Origin: Cyclobacterium sp.
Lineage (GTDB): Bacteria; Bacteroidota; Bacteroidia; Cytophagales; Cyclobacteriaceae
Direction: 5' to 3'
NCBI RefSeq assembly: GCF_014762705.1
Contig: NZ_JABURL010000029.1
Span: 1-39,379 of the forward strand
Length of the DNA: 39,379 bases
Within the stretch, counting starts at the first letter, position 1, and each line of letters starts with the position of its first letter. Made by a program: the position numbers and the translations under genes. Of the stretch, positions 8,643 through 17,635 are shown piece by piece. The notes beneath the pieces were generated by a model. The model made no database searches. It was not told the DNA's origin and worked only from the letters and a program-made list of their open reading frames with translations.

Positions 8643-9971
8643 TTGGAAATTACATTAGACAAACATGCTGCCAATGAGGCTTTGGTCAAGATAAAAATCA
8701 ATGAGGCTGATTACCAACAAAAAGTAGATGCCAAAATAAAAGATTATGCCAAAAAATCCAATATCAAAGGTTTCCGACCTGGAAAAGCCCCCTTTGCAAT
8801 GGTAAAAAATCTCTATGGCACTTCTGTTTTGGTAGAAGAAATCAACAACATTTTATCCAAATCCCTGAATGATTATCTGAAAGAGCAGGAGTTTGAAGTG
8901 TTGGGAGATCCCATTCCTCAGGATGCTGAAAGCGAAAACATTGATTGGAAAAAACAAAAGGAATTTGAATTCGATTATAAAATCGGTTTTGTAGAAAAGA
9001 TTGATGTGAACCTGGACCAAAAGCTGAATGTTAAAAACTACCAGGTGGAGCTTTCTGACAAAGAAGTAAATGAAGCTCTTGACAACATCAAAAAGCAGTA
9101 TGGTAAAATGACCAATCCAGAGGTTAGCGAAGAAAACGATTTTCTATATGGCGACCTTAAAGCTGCTGATGGTTCATACGAGGAGACGCTCTCTTTACCT
9201 CTGAATGAACTGGACGGTCGCTCACTTAAAAAATTCTTAGGCGTCAAAAAGGAAGATGTTATCTCATTTGATCCTTCTAAAGCGATCAAAGGTGATTTGG
9301 CAGAAGTATTGAACATCAGCAAGGAAGATGCAGAGAAACTTTCAGGCGACTTCACTTTCACCGTTCAGAATATCAACCGCACTGAAGAAGCTGAGTTGAA
9401 CCAGGAGCTATTTGACAAGGTCTTTGGCCCGGATCAGGTTTCCACTAAAGAGGAGTTTTTAGGAAAAATCAAATCGATTTTGACTGAAAATTACCAAAAA
9501 GAAGTGAAAGTATTCAATGAGGAACAGCTCAAGGATAGCTTGGTAGCTAATCATGAATTGGATTTACCGGAAGCGTTTTTAAAAGATTGGTTGGTGCGGG
9601 CCAATGAAGGGAAATTTAGCAAAGAGGATGTAGAAAAAGAATTTCCAACCTACACCAAGCAGCTGACCTGGTCTTTGCTCTCCAACCAGATTGCAAAAGA
9701 AAATGAAATCAAGGCGGAACACGAAGATGTTATTGAAAAGACCAAGGAAATGATTCGTGAGCAATTGGCTTCCTCTGGCATGGGCTCTCAAATGGAAGAG
9801 AATATGGACATGTTTTTGCAAAATTACCTGCAGGGCAATGAGGGTAAAAATTACATGCAAATGCTGACGGCTGTGCAGAATGAAAAAGTTCTTGATTTTG
9901 TAAAAAACAAGGTCGATATCAAAGAAGAGAAAATAGCAGTTGAGAAGTTTAAAGAACTCCTTGAAAACTAA
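8643..9971 (+). CDS. tig: Trigger factor (ribosome-associated chaperone)
   Basis: A 442-residue chaperone that binds nascent chains at the ribosome exit tunnel. The N-terminal ribosome-binding domain shows KGFRPGKAPFAMV around residues 40-52, the signature that docks to ribosomal protein L23. A divergent FKBP-like middle domain lies at about 150-250, followed by a highly charged helical C-terminal chaperone domain. The start codon is TTG at 8643: the MEITLDKHAA N-terminus matches the family start, and no in-frame ATG lies close upstream. It leads a tig-clpP-clpX cluster, a well-known arrangement linking folding and proteolysis. A strong terminator lies just upstream, so its own promoter must be very close or transcription reads through. 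Confidence 0.95.
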   Translation: MEITLDKHAANEALVKIKINEADYQQKVDAKIKDYAKKSNIKGFRPGKAPFAMVKNLYGTSVLVEEINNILSKSLNDYLKEQEFEVLGDPIPQDAESENIDWKKQKEFEFDYKIGFVEKIDVNLDQKLNVKNYQVELSDKEVNEALDNIKKQYGKMTNPEVSEENDFLYGDLKAADGSYEETLSLPLNELDGRSLKKFLGVKKEDVISFDPSKAIKGDLAEVLNISKEDAEKLSGDFTFTVQNINRTEEAELNQELFDKVFGPDQVSTKEEFLGKIKSILTENYQKEVKVFNEEQLKDSLVANHELDLPEAFLKDWLVRANEGKFSKEDVEKEFPTYTKQLTWSLLSNQIAKENEIKAEHEDVIEKTKEMIREQLASSGMGSQMEENMDMFLQNYLQGNEGKNYMQMLTAVQNEKVLDFVKNKVDIKEEKIAVEKFKELLEN

Positions 9972-9992
9972 TTAAAGAAATTATTTGTTCAT

Positions 9993-10020
9993 AAAAAGTC
10001 CTTTTGTAAGGGCTTTTTTT
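9993..10020 (+). terminator. Rho-independent terminator between tig and clpP
   Basis: AAAGTCCTT (9995-10003) pairs with AAGGGCTTT (10008-10016), one G-U pair, with a TTGT loop and a T run. It lies about 25 nt beyond the tig stop and separates tig from clpP, so at least part of clpPX transcription should be independent. Confidence 0.75.
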
Positions 10021-10027
10021 ATTTTTG
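10020..10027 (+). promoter_or_regulatory. Candidate -7 box for clpP
   Basis: TATTTTTG matches TANNTTTG and overlaps the T tract of the tig terminator. It lies about 27 nt before the clpP ATG. No good -33 TTG is visible at 19 nt, so this is only a candidate. Confidence 0.3.
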
Positions 10028-10053
10028 TATCATTATACTTAAGAAAGCAGAAA

Positions 10054-10725
10054 ATGAATAAAGAAGAATTTAGAAAATTCGCAGTAAAAGGGCAGGGAAT
10101 CAGTGGCAATACATTTGACCAATATACACAATCAGTGGAAAACATGACCCGTGCGGTGATCGAAGAGCGACCTACAAATTTCAGGGAAATCGATGTCTTT
10201 TCCAGACTGATCATGGACAGGATCATATTCCTGGGAACAGGTGTAGACGACCATATTGCCAATATTATCACTGCCCAGCTCCTGTTTTTGGAGTCTGTCG
10301 ATTCCAAAAAAGACATCTTGCTTTACATCAACAGCCCTGGTGGATCGGTCTATGCCGGTTTAGGTATCTATGACACCATGCAATACATAAATCCTGAAGT
10401 AGGAACAATATGTACTGGATTGGCCGCTTCTATGGGAGCTGTATTGCTCGCCGGTGGAGCAGCTGGTAAAAGATCTGCATTGCCACATTCCAGAATAATG
10501 ATCCACCAACCTTCAGGAGGCATGCAGGGACAATCAAAAGACATGGAAATCACCGTAAAACAAATACTGGAATTGAGGACGGAACTGTACGAAATTCTGG
10601 CTAACCACAGCGGCAAATCCATTGAAGAGATTGAAAAAGACTCCGACAGAGACTACTGGATGAGGGCTGCTGCTGCGAAGGAATATGGTTTGATTGATGA
10701 AGTTTTGACGAAAAAAGAAAAATAA
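10054..10725 (+). CDS. clpP: ATP-dependent Clp protease proteolytic subunit
   Basis: A 223-residue serine peptidase forming the tetradecameric Clp chamber. The triad is readable: Ser126 in [10 protein letters not shown], His151 in [10 protein letters not shown] and Asp200 in KDSDRDYWM. All three sit exactly 15 residues beyond the E. coli precursor positions. I use the ATG at 10054. The frame stays open back to a TTG at 9985, but that stretch contains the tig terminator and is not plausible coding sequence. The stop is 7 nt before clpX, so clpP and clpX form an operon, and ClpX is the expected unfoldase partner. Confidence 0.97.
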   Translation: MNKEEFRKFAVKGQGISGNTFDQYTQSVENMTRAVIEERPTNFREIDVFSRLIMDRIIFLGTGVDDHIANIITAQLLFLESVDSKKDILLYINSPGGSVYAGLGIYDTMQYINPEVGTICTGLAASMGAVLLAGGAAGKRSALPHSRIMIHQPSGGMQGQSKDMEITVKQILELRTELYEILANHSGKSIEEIEKDSDRDYWMRAAAAKEYGLIDEVLTKKEK

Positions 10726-10732
10726 ATACCGG

Positions 10733-11959
10733 ATGGCTCAAGTAACGTGTTCCTTTTGTGGTAGAAATAAAAAAGACGTTGACCTCATGGTCTCCGGCAT
10801 TTCTGCACATATTTGTAATTATTGTATCGAACAGGCTTTTCAGATTTTAGGCGAGGAAGACAAAACAAAAAAACATTCCAAAAAGCCTAAGTTCAAGCTG
10901 AAAAAGCCCAAAGAACTGACGGCTTACCTGGATGAATATGTCATCAGCCAGCAGGAAGCAAAGAAAGTCCTGACTGTAGCCGTTTATAATCATTACAAAA
11001 GATTGGGACAAAAAGAAGAAATGGATGATGAGGTGAAGATCGAAAAATCAAACATCATCATGGTTGGGGATACCGGAACTGGTAAAACCTATCTGGCCAA
11101 AACCCTGGCCAAGACCCTTGAAGTTCCGTTTTGCATCGCAGATGCCACTGTGCTGACTGAAGCTGGTTATGTGGGGGAAGATGTGGAAAGTATCCTTACC
11201 CGTTTATTGCAAGCGGCTGACTATAACGTAGAAGCTGCCGAAAGGGGAATTGTATACATTGACGAACTGGATAAAATTGCCAGAAAATCAGATAACCCAT
11301 CCATTACCAGAGATGTAAGCGGGGAAGGTGTGCAGCAGGCCATGCTTAAATTGCTGGAAGGCACTACAGTAAACGTTCCCCCACAGGGAGGAAGAAAACA
11401 CCCAGATCAGAAAATGATATCTGTCAACACGGAAAACATCCTTTTCATTTGCGGTGGTGCTTTTGATGGCATTGGAAGACATATCGCCAGCAGGCTAAAC
11501 ACCCAACCTATGGGATTCAGCAAAAAAAGCAATGCAGAAGTGGTAGATAGAAATAACCTTTTGCAGTATGTTACTGCACAGGACCTCAAGGCTTATGGCT
11601 TGATTCCCGAACTCATCGGAAGGCTTCCTGTCATTACCCATCTGGACCCCCTGGATAAAGCTACCCTTAAAAGAATTTTAACGGAACCGAAGAATGCATT
11701 GACCAAACAATACATCAAACTGATGAAAATGGAAAATGTGGTTTTGGAGTTTGAGGAGTCAGGAATTGATTTTATTGTGGAAAAAGCAGTGGAATTCAAT
11801 CTTGGTGCACGAGGGTTGAGATCGATTTGTGAAGCCATCATTACCGATGCCATGTATGAGTTCCCCTCAGTGGAAGAAGAGCAAACACTCATCATTGACC
11901 GGGACTATGCCAGCTCTCAATTCGAAAAATCAAAATTTAAAAAGCTTCAGGTTGCCTGA
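10733..11959 (+). CDS. clpX: ATP-dependent Clp protease ATP-binding subunit ClpX
   Basis: A 408-residue AAA+ unfoldase feeding substrates to ClpP. The zinc-binding domain has C6, C9, C28 and C31. Walker A GDTGTGKT lies near residues 112-119, the pore-1 loop GYVGED near 145, Walker [10 protein letters not shown] follows, and the RKH pore loop is seen in GGRKHPDQK. The ClpP-docking loop reads MGF in QPMGFSKK, a variation on the IGF tripeptide that still fits the hydrophobic pocket. The coding sequence follows clpP by 7 nt. Its transcript is predicted to end at the terminator found inside the convergent lpxB gene. Confidence 0.97.
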   Translation: MAQVTCSFCGRNKKDVDLMVSGISAHICNYCIEQAFQILGEEDKTKKHSKKPKFKLKKPKELTAYLDEYVISQQEAKKVLTVAVYNHYKRLGQKEEMDDEVKIEKSNIIMVGDTGTGKTYLAKTLAKTLEVPFCIADATVLTEAGYVGEDVESILTRLLQAADYNVEAAERGIVYIDELDKIARKSDNPSITRDVSGEGVQQAMLKLLEGTTVNVPPQGGRKHPDQKMISVNTENILFICGGAFDGIGRHIASRLNTQPMGFSKKSNAEVVDRNNLLQYVTAQDLKAYGLIPELIGRLPVITHLDPLDKATLKRILTEPKNALTKQYIKLMKMENVVLEFEESGIDFIVEKAVEFNLGARGLRSICEAIITDAMYEFPSVEEEQTLIIDRDYASSQFEKSKFKKLQVA

Positions 11960-11978
11960 TGCATACACCTGGGAAATC

Positions 11979-13097
11979 TTACCGGTTTCCTGAATTATTT
12001 AAGGTATCGTAAATTAGCCTTGCAGTTTCCTGCGAGGCTTTTTTTTGTCCAATCCTATCAATTAGTAGTTCATATCCAATTACCACCTTGTCCCTTTCAG
12101 GTCCATCCGGTAAAACACGCTGTAAACTAGATTTAACCGATGAAGGGCTATATTGATTCTGGATCAACTCTTTGACCAATTCCTTTCCAGCAATTAAATT
12201 GACCAGGGAAATAAAAGGCACCCGAATCAACCTTTTGGCAATGGCATAGGAAATTCCACTGGTCTTGTAGACCACCACCTGGGGCACCTTAAACAGGGCC
12301 GTTTCCAGGGTCGCTGTTCCTGAGGTTACCACAGCTGCCCTGGCATGATGCAAGACATCATAGGTTTGGTCAAAAACAACCTTTAGCCCTGCATCGATGG
12401 CCTCCTTGTAAATTTCCCCGGGAAGGTTCTTTACGCCGGCCACCACCCAATCCACCTCATTAAACTCGGATTTTAAGGCGATCATGGTTTTGAGCATCTC
12501 ATTGATCTCCTGCTTTCTGCTTCCCGGCAAAAGGGCCACCAGGTTTTGGGCATTGAGTTCATTCTCTTGCAAAAAATCCGGATTGGGCAGGAATTTCTTT
12601 TTCTCATCCAAAAGTGGATTGCCCACATAAGCTACTTCCCAATCAAATTTCCTGAAAAAATCAGGTTCAAATGGCAAAATGGAATACAAATGATCAACAT
12701 ATTTCTTTAGTTTATAGGCCCTGTTTTGATTCCAGGCCCAAACTTTAGGTGCAATGTAATAGTGAACGGGTATTCCATTTTTACTTGCAAATGCGGCCAT
12801 CTTCATGTTAAACCCACCAAAATCAACCAGAATCAAGGCATCCGGCCGGTGCTCCAGCAAGTCGGTTTTTATCTTATTCAGGTACCTGAAAACCCTCCTG
12901 AAATGAAGCAACACCTCAACAAAGCCCATCAGGGCCATTTCCCGGTAATGTGCCACCAGGAAACAACCTTCAGCTTGCATGTAATCTCCTCCCATTCCCC
13001 TGAATGCTGCTTCAGGGTCTTCTTCTTTTAAGCTATTAAGTAGATTGGAGGCATGCAGGTCTCCGGATCGCTCCCCTGCGATAATGTAGTATTTCAA
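11979..13097 (-). CDS. lpxB: Lipid-A-disaccharide synthase
   Basis: A 372-residue GT19-family glycosyltransferase that joins lipid X to UDP-2,3-diacylglucosamine at the inner membrane to make the lipid A disaccharide. Family blocks are GERSGDLHASNLL at the N-terminus, FRGMGGDYMQAEGC, YYIAPKVWAWNQNR, LLPGSRKQEI and TSGTATLETALF. The start codon is TTG at 13095-13097: MKYYIIAGERSGD is the normal family N-terminus, and no in-frame ATG lies upstream. The last ~20 codons overlap, on the opposite strand, a strong intrinsic terminator for clpX. It follows the QueD-like gene by 30 nt on the same strand, so the two are probably co-transcribed. Confidence 0.95.
   Translation of the reverse strand: MKYYIIAGERSGDLHASNLLNSLKEEDPEAAFRGMGGDYMQAEGCFLVAHYREMALMGFVEVLLHFRRVFRYLNKIKTDLLEHRPDALILVDFGGFNMKMAAFASKNGIPVHYYIAPKVWAWNQNRAYKLKKYVDHLYSILPFEPDFFRKFDWEVAYVGNPLLDEKKKFLPNPDFLQENELNAQNLVALLPGSRKQEINEMLKTMIALKSEFNEVDWVVAGVKNLPGEIYKEAIDAGLKVVFDQTYDVLHHARAAVVTSGTATLETALFKVPQVVVYKTSGISYAIAKRLIRVPFISLVNLIAGKELVKELIQNQYSPSSVKSSLQRVLPDGPERDKVVIGYELLIDRIGQKKASQETARLIYDTLNNSGNR
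12017..12046 (+). terminator. Intrinsic terminator of clpPX inside the lpxB coding region
   Basis: On the plus strand GCCTTGCAG (12017-12025) pairs with CTGCGAGGC (12030-12038), nine pairs including one G-U, with a TTTC loop and eight T residues after it. It lies 57 nt past the clpX stop, within the 3' end of the convergent lpxB gene. Confidence 0.85.
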
Positions 13098-13127
13098 CTG
13101 GCTTGGGTTTGTTGGTTCAGGTAAAGG

Positions 13128-13553
13128 TTATTCCCCATAATATTCCACAAAATTCCGCGGGGTTTCATAAAGGGTTAGCTTGTACAAGCCCCCTTCTTTG
13201 ACCAGGTCATTCACCAATGGCTGGAGTATCTTCCAGAATTCCATGACCAGGTTTTCACAACTTGCCATTTTCCCGCTCATAAAAGGCACATCCATATTGA
13301 GATTTTTGTGATCTACTTTGTCGATCACTTCCCTACGGATCAGGGTACTCAGTTGCTTTAAATCCACCACAAAGCCAGTGTCTTCATCCGGCCTTCCCTT
13401 GATGGTGACGATCAGCTCAAAATTATGCCCATGCCAGTTTTCATTCGCACAAGGGCCAAAAACCGATTTGTTTTTCTCTTCAGACCATTTAGGATTCCAC
13501 AACTTATGCGCTGCATTAAAGTGTTCTTTCCTACAAACGTGTACCATTTCCAT
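13128..13553 (-). CDS. queD: 6-pyruvoyltetrahydropterin synthase / QueD family protein
   Basis: A 141-residue T-fold enzyme. The zinc-binding histidines are visible: one in HFNAAHKLW and the HGH pair in NENWHGHNFEL. The catalytic cysteine fits GPCANENW, and the C-terminal ETPRNFVEYYG carries the substrate-anchoring acidic residue. In bacteria this family usually makes 6-carboxytetrahydropterin for queuosine (QueD), but the PTPS reaction cannot be excluded. No other queuosine gene lies in the window. I use the ATG at 13551-13553; the frame extends two codons further to a TTG, and MVHVCRKEHF could also be the start. The gene precedes lpxB by 30 nt on the same strand. Confidence 0.85.
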   Translation of the reverse strand: MEMVHVCRKEHFNAAHKLWNPKWSEEKNKSVFGPCANENWHGHNFELIVTIKGRPDEDTGFVVDLKQLSTLIRREVIDKVDHKNLNMDVPFMSGKMASCENLVMEFWKILQPLVNDLVKEGGLYKLTLYETPRNFVEYYGE

Positions 13554-13693
13554 TATCAATTAGGCTGCAAAGTTAATCAAAAAATGAAAAGATTCCCTGC
13601 TGACCCATGCAAAACAAAATCTGCTGAAAACCTATGGATCAGCTACCCACAAATCAATCGCCTGCATTTGATAATCCTGACCTGCTCCTGAAA

Positions 13694-13728
13694 TAAAAAA
13701 GCAGTACCATTTCAAAAATGATACTGCC
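13694..13728 (-). terminator. Rho-independent terminator of acnA
   Basis: On the minus strand GCAGTATCATTT pairs with AAATGGTACTGC (one G-U pair) around a short loop and runs into TTTTTT. It lies about 25 nt beyond the acnA stop. Confidence 0.85.
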
Positions 13729-13751
13729 TTATTCTATCAAAAAACCTATTA

Positions 13752-16535
13752 TCAGGCTTTCAGAAATTGCCTCAATACATAATGGAGAATTCCTCCATTT
13801 TTGTAGTACTCGATCTCAATGGCGGAATCCAGACGGGCAATTACCTCAAAATTAACCACAGCCCCATCCTCTTTCTTGGCACTGGCCCGTAGTACTTTCA
13901 AGGGGCTTAATCCGTCTTTTATGCCCCTTATGGATATCTGTTCTTTCCCTGTAAGGCCAAGGGAAGCAGCAGATTGTCCTTTGGCATATTGCATGGGCAA
14001 CACACCCATACCTACCAGGTTGGAGCGGTGAATCCGTTCATAGCTTTCCGCAATCACTCCTTTAATCCCAAGCAGAGTAGTTCCTTTGGCTGCCCAGTCT
14101 CTGGAGGAGCCGCTGCCATATTCCTTACCTGCCAATACTACCAATGGCACCTCATCCTTCTGGTATTTGGCGGAAGCGTCATAAATCGTCATCTCTTCAC
14201 CTGAAGGCATATGGGTGGTATATCCTCCTTCCTTTCCGGTCAGCTGATTCTTGATCCTTACATTGGCAAAAGTACCCCGCACCATTACCTCATCATTTCC
14301 CCTTCTGGAGCCATAAGAGTTGAACATGCCCTGCTCCACTCCTTTGGCAATCAGGTATTTTCCTGCAGGAGAAGTAGGTGAGAATGAGCCAGCAGGAGAT
14401 ATATGGTCCGTAGTAATGGAATCACCCAATTTAAGCAGGACGCGACTATTTTCAATATCGTTGGGTTCGTTTACCGTCTCCGAAATGCCTTTGAAAAAAG
14501 GTGCTTCCTTGATGTATGTGGATTTATCGGACCATTGATACACTTTATCTTCAGGTGCCTTTAAGGAACGCCACTGTTCATTTCCTTCAAAGATTTCTCC
14601 GTAATTTTTTTGATAATCATTGGGAGAAAGTACCCTGTTGGATACCTCAAAAATCTCTTCATTGGATGGCCAGATGTCTTTTAGGTAAACGGGTTCAAGG
14701 TTCGGATCATATCCCAGGGGTTCATTGTTTAAATCCACATCTACTCTTCCTGCCAAAGCGTAGGCCACTACCAGCATGGGGGACATCAGGTAATTCATTT
14801 TTACCTGCGGGTGTACCCTGGCTTCAAAATTTCTGTTACCTGACAAAACGGAGGCCACCACCAGGTCATTGTCCTCTACTGCTTTGGCAATGTGCCTGGG
14901 CAAAGGGCCGGAATTACCAATACAGCTGGTGCAACCGTAGCCCACTACATGGAAGCGTAATGCTTCCAGATCATCGAGAAGTCCGGCGTTTTCAAGATAA
15001 TCGGTAACAACTTTTGAACCAGGAGCCAGAGAGGTTTTTACCCAGGGTTTGACATCGAGTCCTTTTTCTCTTGCTTTTCTGGCAATTAAACCTGCACCGA
15101 TCATCACACTTGGATTAGAGGTATTGGTACAGGAAGTAATGGCTGCGATCACTATGGAACCATCATGAAGGGCAAACTTCTCATTATTGAGCTTGATTAC
15201 CACCGACTTTAAGCCATTTTTTAGTTTTGTCTCAATTTCAACATCGCTGTCTACATTACTCTTCTGATCTTTTACAGGCTGATTTCCTCCCCCCTCTGCG
15301 TACCACCTGCCCACATCATCTCTCTTGTCAATGGGAATATATTCCCTGCCGTGTACTTCCTTGAGCAGGTATCCGAATTTTTCTTTGAATTCGCGCATGA
15401 GGATCTTATCCTGCGGCCTTTTTGGACCGGACACGGTTGGTTCTACCGAACTCAGGTCCAGCTCCACTACCGTTGAATAATCAATTTCGTCCTCATTGGC
15501 TCTCCAAAGCATATTGGCTTTGGTATAATCTTCAACCAATTTTATCTGATCTTTCGTCCGGTTTGTCTTGGACATGTAGTCCAATGTTCTATCGTCTATA
15601 GGAAAATAGGTGACCGTACATCCAAACTCAGGTGACATATTTGAAATGGTGGCCCTGTCCGGTACAGACAAATTATCCAATCCGGGACCAAAAACCTCCA
15701 CGAATTTACCCACTACACCTTTTCTCCTTAATAACTCAGTGATGGTCAGCACCATATCCGTCGCTGTGGTACCGAGTGGCAGAGAACCAGTGAGTCTTAA
15801 GCCTACCACCTCAGGCATGATAAAATAAATCGGCTGACCGAGAAGGGCTGCTTCTGCTTCTATACCGCCCACTCCCCATCCAACTACACCTATACCGTTA
15901 ACCATGGGTGTATGGGAGTCTGTGCCCACCAGGGTGTCCGGAAATACGTTTCCTTCTCTAGCTATCACCCCCTGTGCCAGATATTCCAGGTTTACCTGAT
16001 GGCAGATGCCCATACCTGGCGGCACTACAGCAAAATTATTGAAAGATTTTTGAGCCCATTTCAAAAATTCATACCGCTCTCCATTTCGCTCGTATTCCAC
16101 ATCCACATTCCTTTTATAGGAATAATTGGTTCCAAAATAATCTACCTGTACGGAGTGGTCAACTACCAAATCCACGGGAATGAGCGGGTTGATCTTTTCC
16201 GGATCTTTTCCTTTCCTGACAGCCTCTGACCTCAGAGAGGCAATATCCACTACAGCAGGCACTCCTGTAAAATCCTGCATCAGCACCCTGGCTGGTTTGT
16301 AGGGAATATCTTTTTCGGAGGCCTCGGGTTTCCAATTTAACAGCGTTTCTATATTCTCTTTGGTAATGGCAAAATCATCAAAATTCCTTAGCGCATTTTC
16401 CAAGAGTATCCTGATGGAAAAAGGAAGTTTTTTGATCGGGTATCCTTGCTCCTCAAGGGCTTTCAAACTCCAGTATTGGAGATCACCTTTGGAAGTAGGA
16501 AGTTTCTTTATAATTTTATAAGGATCTTTAGCCAT
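13752..16535 (-). CDS. acnA: Aconitate hydratase A
   Basis: A 927-residue TCA-cycle aconitase of the AcnA/IRP1 type, interconverting citrate and isocitrate through a 4Fe-4S cluster. Cluster ligands are the Cys in AITSCTNTSNPS (near residue 465) and the CxxC in GYGCTSCIGNSGPL (near 531-534). Other signature blocks are TGVPAVVDIA, VGTDSHTPMVNG, the swivel-domain segment GDSITTDHISPAGS, YGSRRGNDEVM and GKEYGSGSSRDWAAKG. The ATG at 16535 gives the standard MAKDPYKI-type N-terminus. The gene stands alone, flanked by its own terminator and an upstream gap of about 100 bases that contains a hairpin. Confidence 0.97.
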   Translation of the reverse strand: MAKDPYKIIKKLPTSKGDLQYWSLKALEEQGYPIKKLPFSIRILLENALRNFDDFAITKENIETLLNWKPEASEKDIPYKPARVLMQDFTGVPAVVDIASLRSEAVRKGKDPEKINPLIPVDLVVDHSVQVDYFGTNYSYKRNVDVEYERNGERYEFLKWAQKSFNNFAVVPPGMGICHQVNLEYLAQGVIAREGNVFPDTLVGTDSHTPMVNGIGVVGWGVGGIEAEAALLGQPIYFIMPEVVGLRLTGSLPLGTTATDMVLTITELLRRKGVVGKFVEVFGPGLDNLSVPDRATISNMSPEFGCTVTYFPIDDRTLDYMSKTNRTKDQIKLVEDYTKANMLWRANEDEIDYSTVVELDLSSVEPTVSGPKRPQDKILMREFKEKFGYLLKEVHGREYIPIDKRDDVGRWYAEGGGNQPVKDQKSNVDSDVEIETKLKNGLKSVVIKLNNEKFALHDGSIVIAAITSCTNTSNPSVMIGAGLIARKAREKGLDVKPWVKTSLAPGSKVVTDYLENAGLLDDLEALRFHVVGYGCTSCIGNSGPLPRHIAKAVEDNDLVVASVLSGNRNFEARVHPQVKMNYLMSPMLVVAYALAGRVDVDLNNEPLGYDPNLEPVYLKDIWPSNEEIFEVSNRVLSPNDYQKNYGEIFEGNEQWRSLKAPEDKVYQWSDKSTYIKEAPFFKGISETVNEPNDIENSRVLLKLGDSITTDHISPAGSFSPTSPAGKYLIAKGVEQGMFNSYGSRRGNDEVMVRGTFANVRIKNQLTGKEGGYTTHMPSGEEMTIYDASAKYQKDEVPLVVLAGKEYGSGSSRDWAAKGTTLLGIKGVIAESYERIHRSNLVGMGVLPMQYAKGQSAASLGLTGKEQISIRGIKDGLSPLKVLRASAKKEDGAVVNFEVIARLDSAIEIEYYKNGGILHYVLRQFLKA

Positions 16536-16576
16536 ATTTCAAGTAGGTTTAATGAAAAAAAGATTTCAATTTGAAT

Positions 16577-16595
16577 CAGGGTTGAAAATACCCTG
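16577..16595. repeat. Hairpin in the acnA 5' region
   Basis: CAGGGT and ACCCTG arms of 6 bp flank 7 nt, about 45 nt upstream of the acnA ATG. It could be an operator or a leader hairpin. It does not match the animal iron-responsive element. Confidence 0.3.
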
Positions 16596-16632
16596 TCGTT
16601 ACAATATAGGTTTTTTTGCCAAATATGGAAAA

Positions 16633-16660
16633 TAAAAAAAGCGGAAAATGCTCCGCTTTT
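16633..16660 (-). terminator. Rho-independent terminator of the mlaEFD operon
   Basis: AAAAGCGGA and TCCGCTTTT arms around a 6-nt loop, followed on the minus strand by a further T run. It lies just past the mlaD stop codon. Confidence 0.8.
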
Positions 16661-16666
16661 GATGTT

Positions 16667-17635
16667 TTACTCCTCATTGGCTTTGTCTCTTTTTCTAAAA
16701 GCTCCGCGAAAGAACCAATGGTACCGCATGGCTTCCAGGGTTTCATTCATGCGCACCGTTCCTGTATCCAGGTTGCTCATGGTGCTTTTCAAATAAGCTG
16801 CAAATTCTTCATCATTTAATAACATACCCAAAGTATTGTCATTTTGGGTTAGACCTTCACTTGCGGCATTAAAATTGGCTGCGGCATTGTTCACTTCCTC
16901 TCCTGTTTTTTCCAATCCCCTGGCTGTATTTCTAAGGCTCGCAAAAACAGTAGTGTCATTAATCAAATCGTCAATCAAGCCGCCTTCCTGGTTCAGTTTA
17001 TTAGAAAATTCCGCCAATTCCGAAGTCATTCTATTGCTATTGATTGCGGTACGTTCCAGGTTTTCCATCATAAGCTTGAAATCCCTGGCCATGGTACTAT
17101 CGGTAAGGACAGAACCAATTATACCCTCTCCATTGGCTATCTTTTGAGTCAGCACTTTCAAGTCCTCTGTTATTGAAACCAGGTTATTATTATTTACTTG
17201 CAGGGTTTCCATCATTTTATCGGTATCCAGCGGCATCACGGCGGTGAGTCGGTCTCCATTTTCCACAGAAGGACCATCTCCTGTTCCCCCATAAATAACG
17301 ATGATTTTGTTACCAATCAGACCATCCGAGCTGATCGTTGCCTTGGAATTTTTCTTGATATAATCCTTGGCAGAAGATTCAATGTTCATTTCTATCTCTA
17401 CCTGGGAATTCCCATAAAAGTTGATTTTTTTTACGGTACCGATTTTCACCCCTGAAAACCAGACATTGTTACCGGTCTGTAGCCCCCCAATGTCATCAAA
17501 CACTGCAAAGACCCGAATACTACTAACAAAGGCTTTTTGTTGGGCTCCCAAAGTAAGAATTCCGGTAACCAAAATGATGATCCCTATCAGCACAAATATG
17601 CCAACGGTAACCGATTTTTTATTGTCATTTCTCAT
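16667..17635 (-). CDS. mlaD: MlaD family (MCE domain) lipid-transport protein
   Basis: A 322-residue periplasmic substrate-binding subunit of the Mla/MCE phospholipid ABC transporter, anchored in the inner membrane. One transmembrane helix spans about residues 9-31 (GIFVLIGIIILVTGILTLG). The MCE domain follows at about 37-117, including VWFSGVKIGTVKKINF and ATISSDGLIGNKII. The C-terminal half is predicted helical with many Asn/Glu residues and may form a coiled coil or tunnel-like extension. At 322 residues it is much longer than E. coli MlaD (~180), as is usual in Bacteroidota. Its ATG overlaps the mlaF stop by 4 nt. Confidence 0.93.
   Translation of the reverse strand: MRNDNKKSVTVGIFVLIGIIILVTGILTLGAQQKAFVSSIRVFAVFDDIGGLQTGNNVWFSGVKIGTVKKINFYGNSQVEIEMNIESSAKDYIKKNSKATISSDGLIGNKIIVIYGGTGDGPSVENGDRLTAVMPLDTDKMMETLQVNNNNLVSITEDLKVLTQKIANGEGIIGSVLTDSTMARDFKLMMENLERTAINSNRMTSELAEFSNKLNQEGGLIDDLINDTTVFASLRNTARGLEKTGEEVNNAAANFNAASEGLTQNDNTLGMLLNDEEFAAYLKSTMSNLDTGTVRMNETLEAMRYHWFFRGAFRKRDKANEE

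Noticed and set aside
9985-10053. Upstream TTG extension of clpP
   Set aside because: It would encode the tig terminator hairpin; the ATG at 10054 gives the expected spacing of the catalytic triad.
14516-15007. Plus-strand frame of 163 codons opposite acnA
   Set aside because: It is a shadow of the highly conserved aconitase gene, rich in Trp, Cys and Pro, without any family signature.
16577-16595. Iron-responsive element in front of acnA
   Set aside because: The loop sequence and the missing bulged C do not match the animal element; kept only as a generic hairpin.
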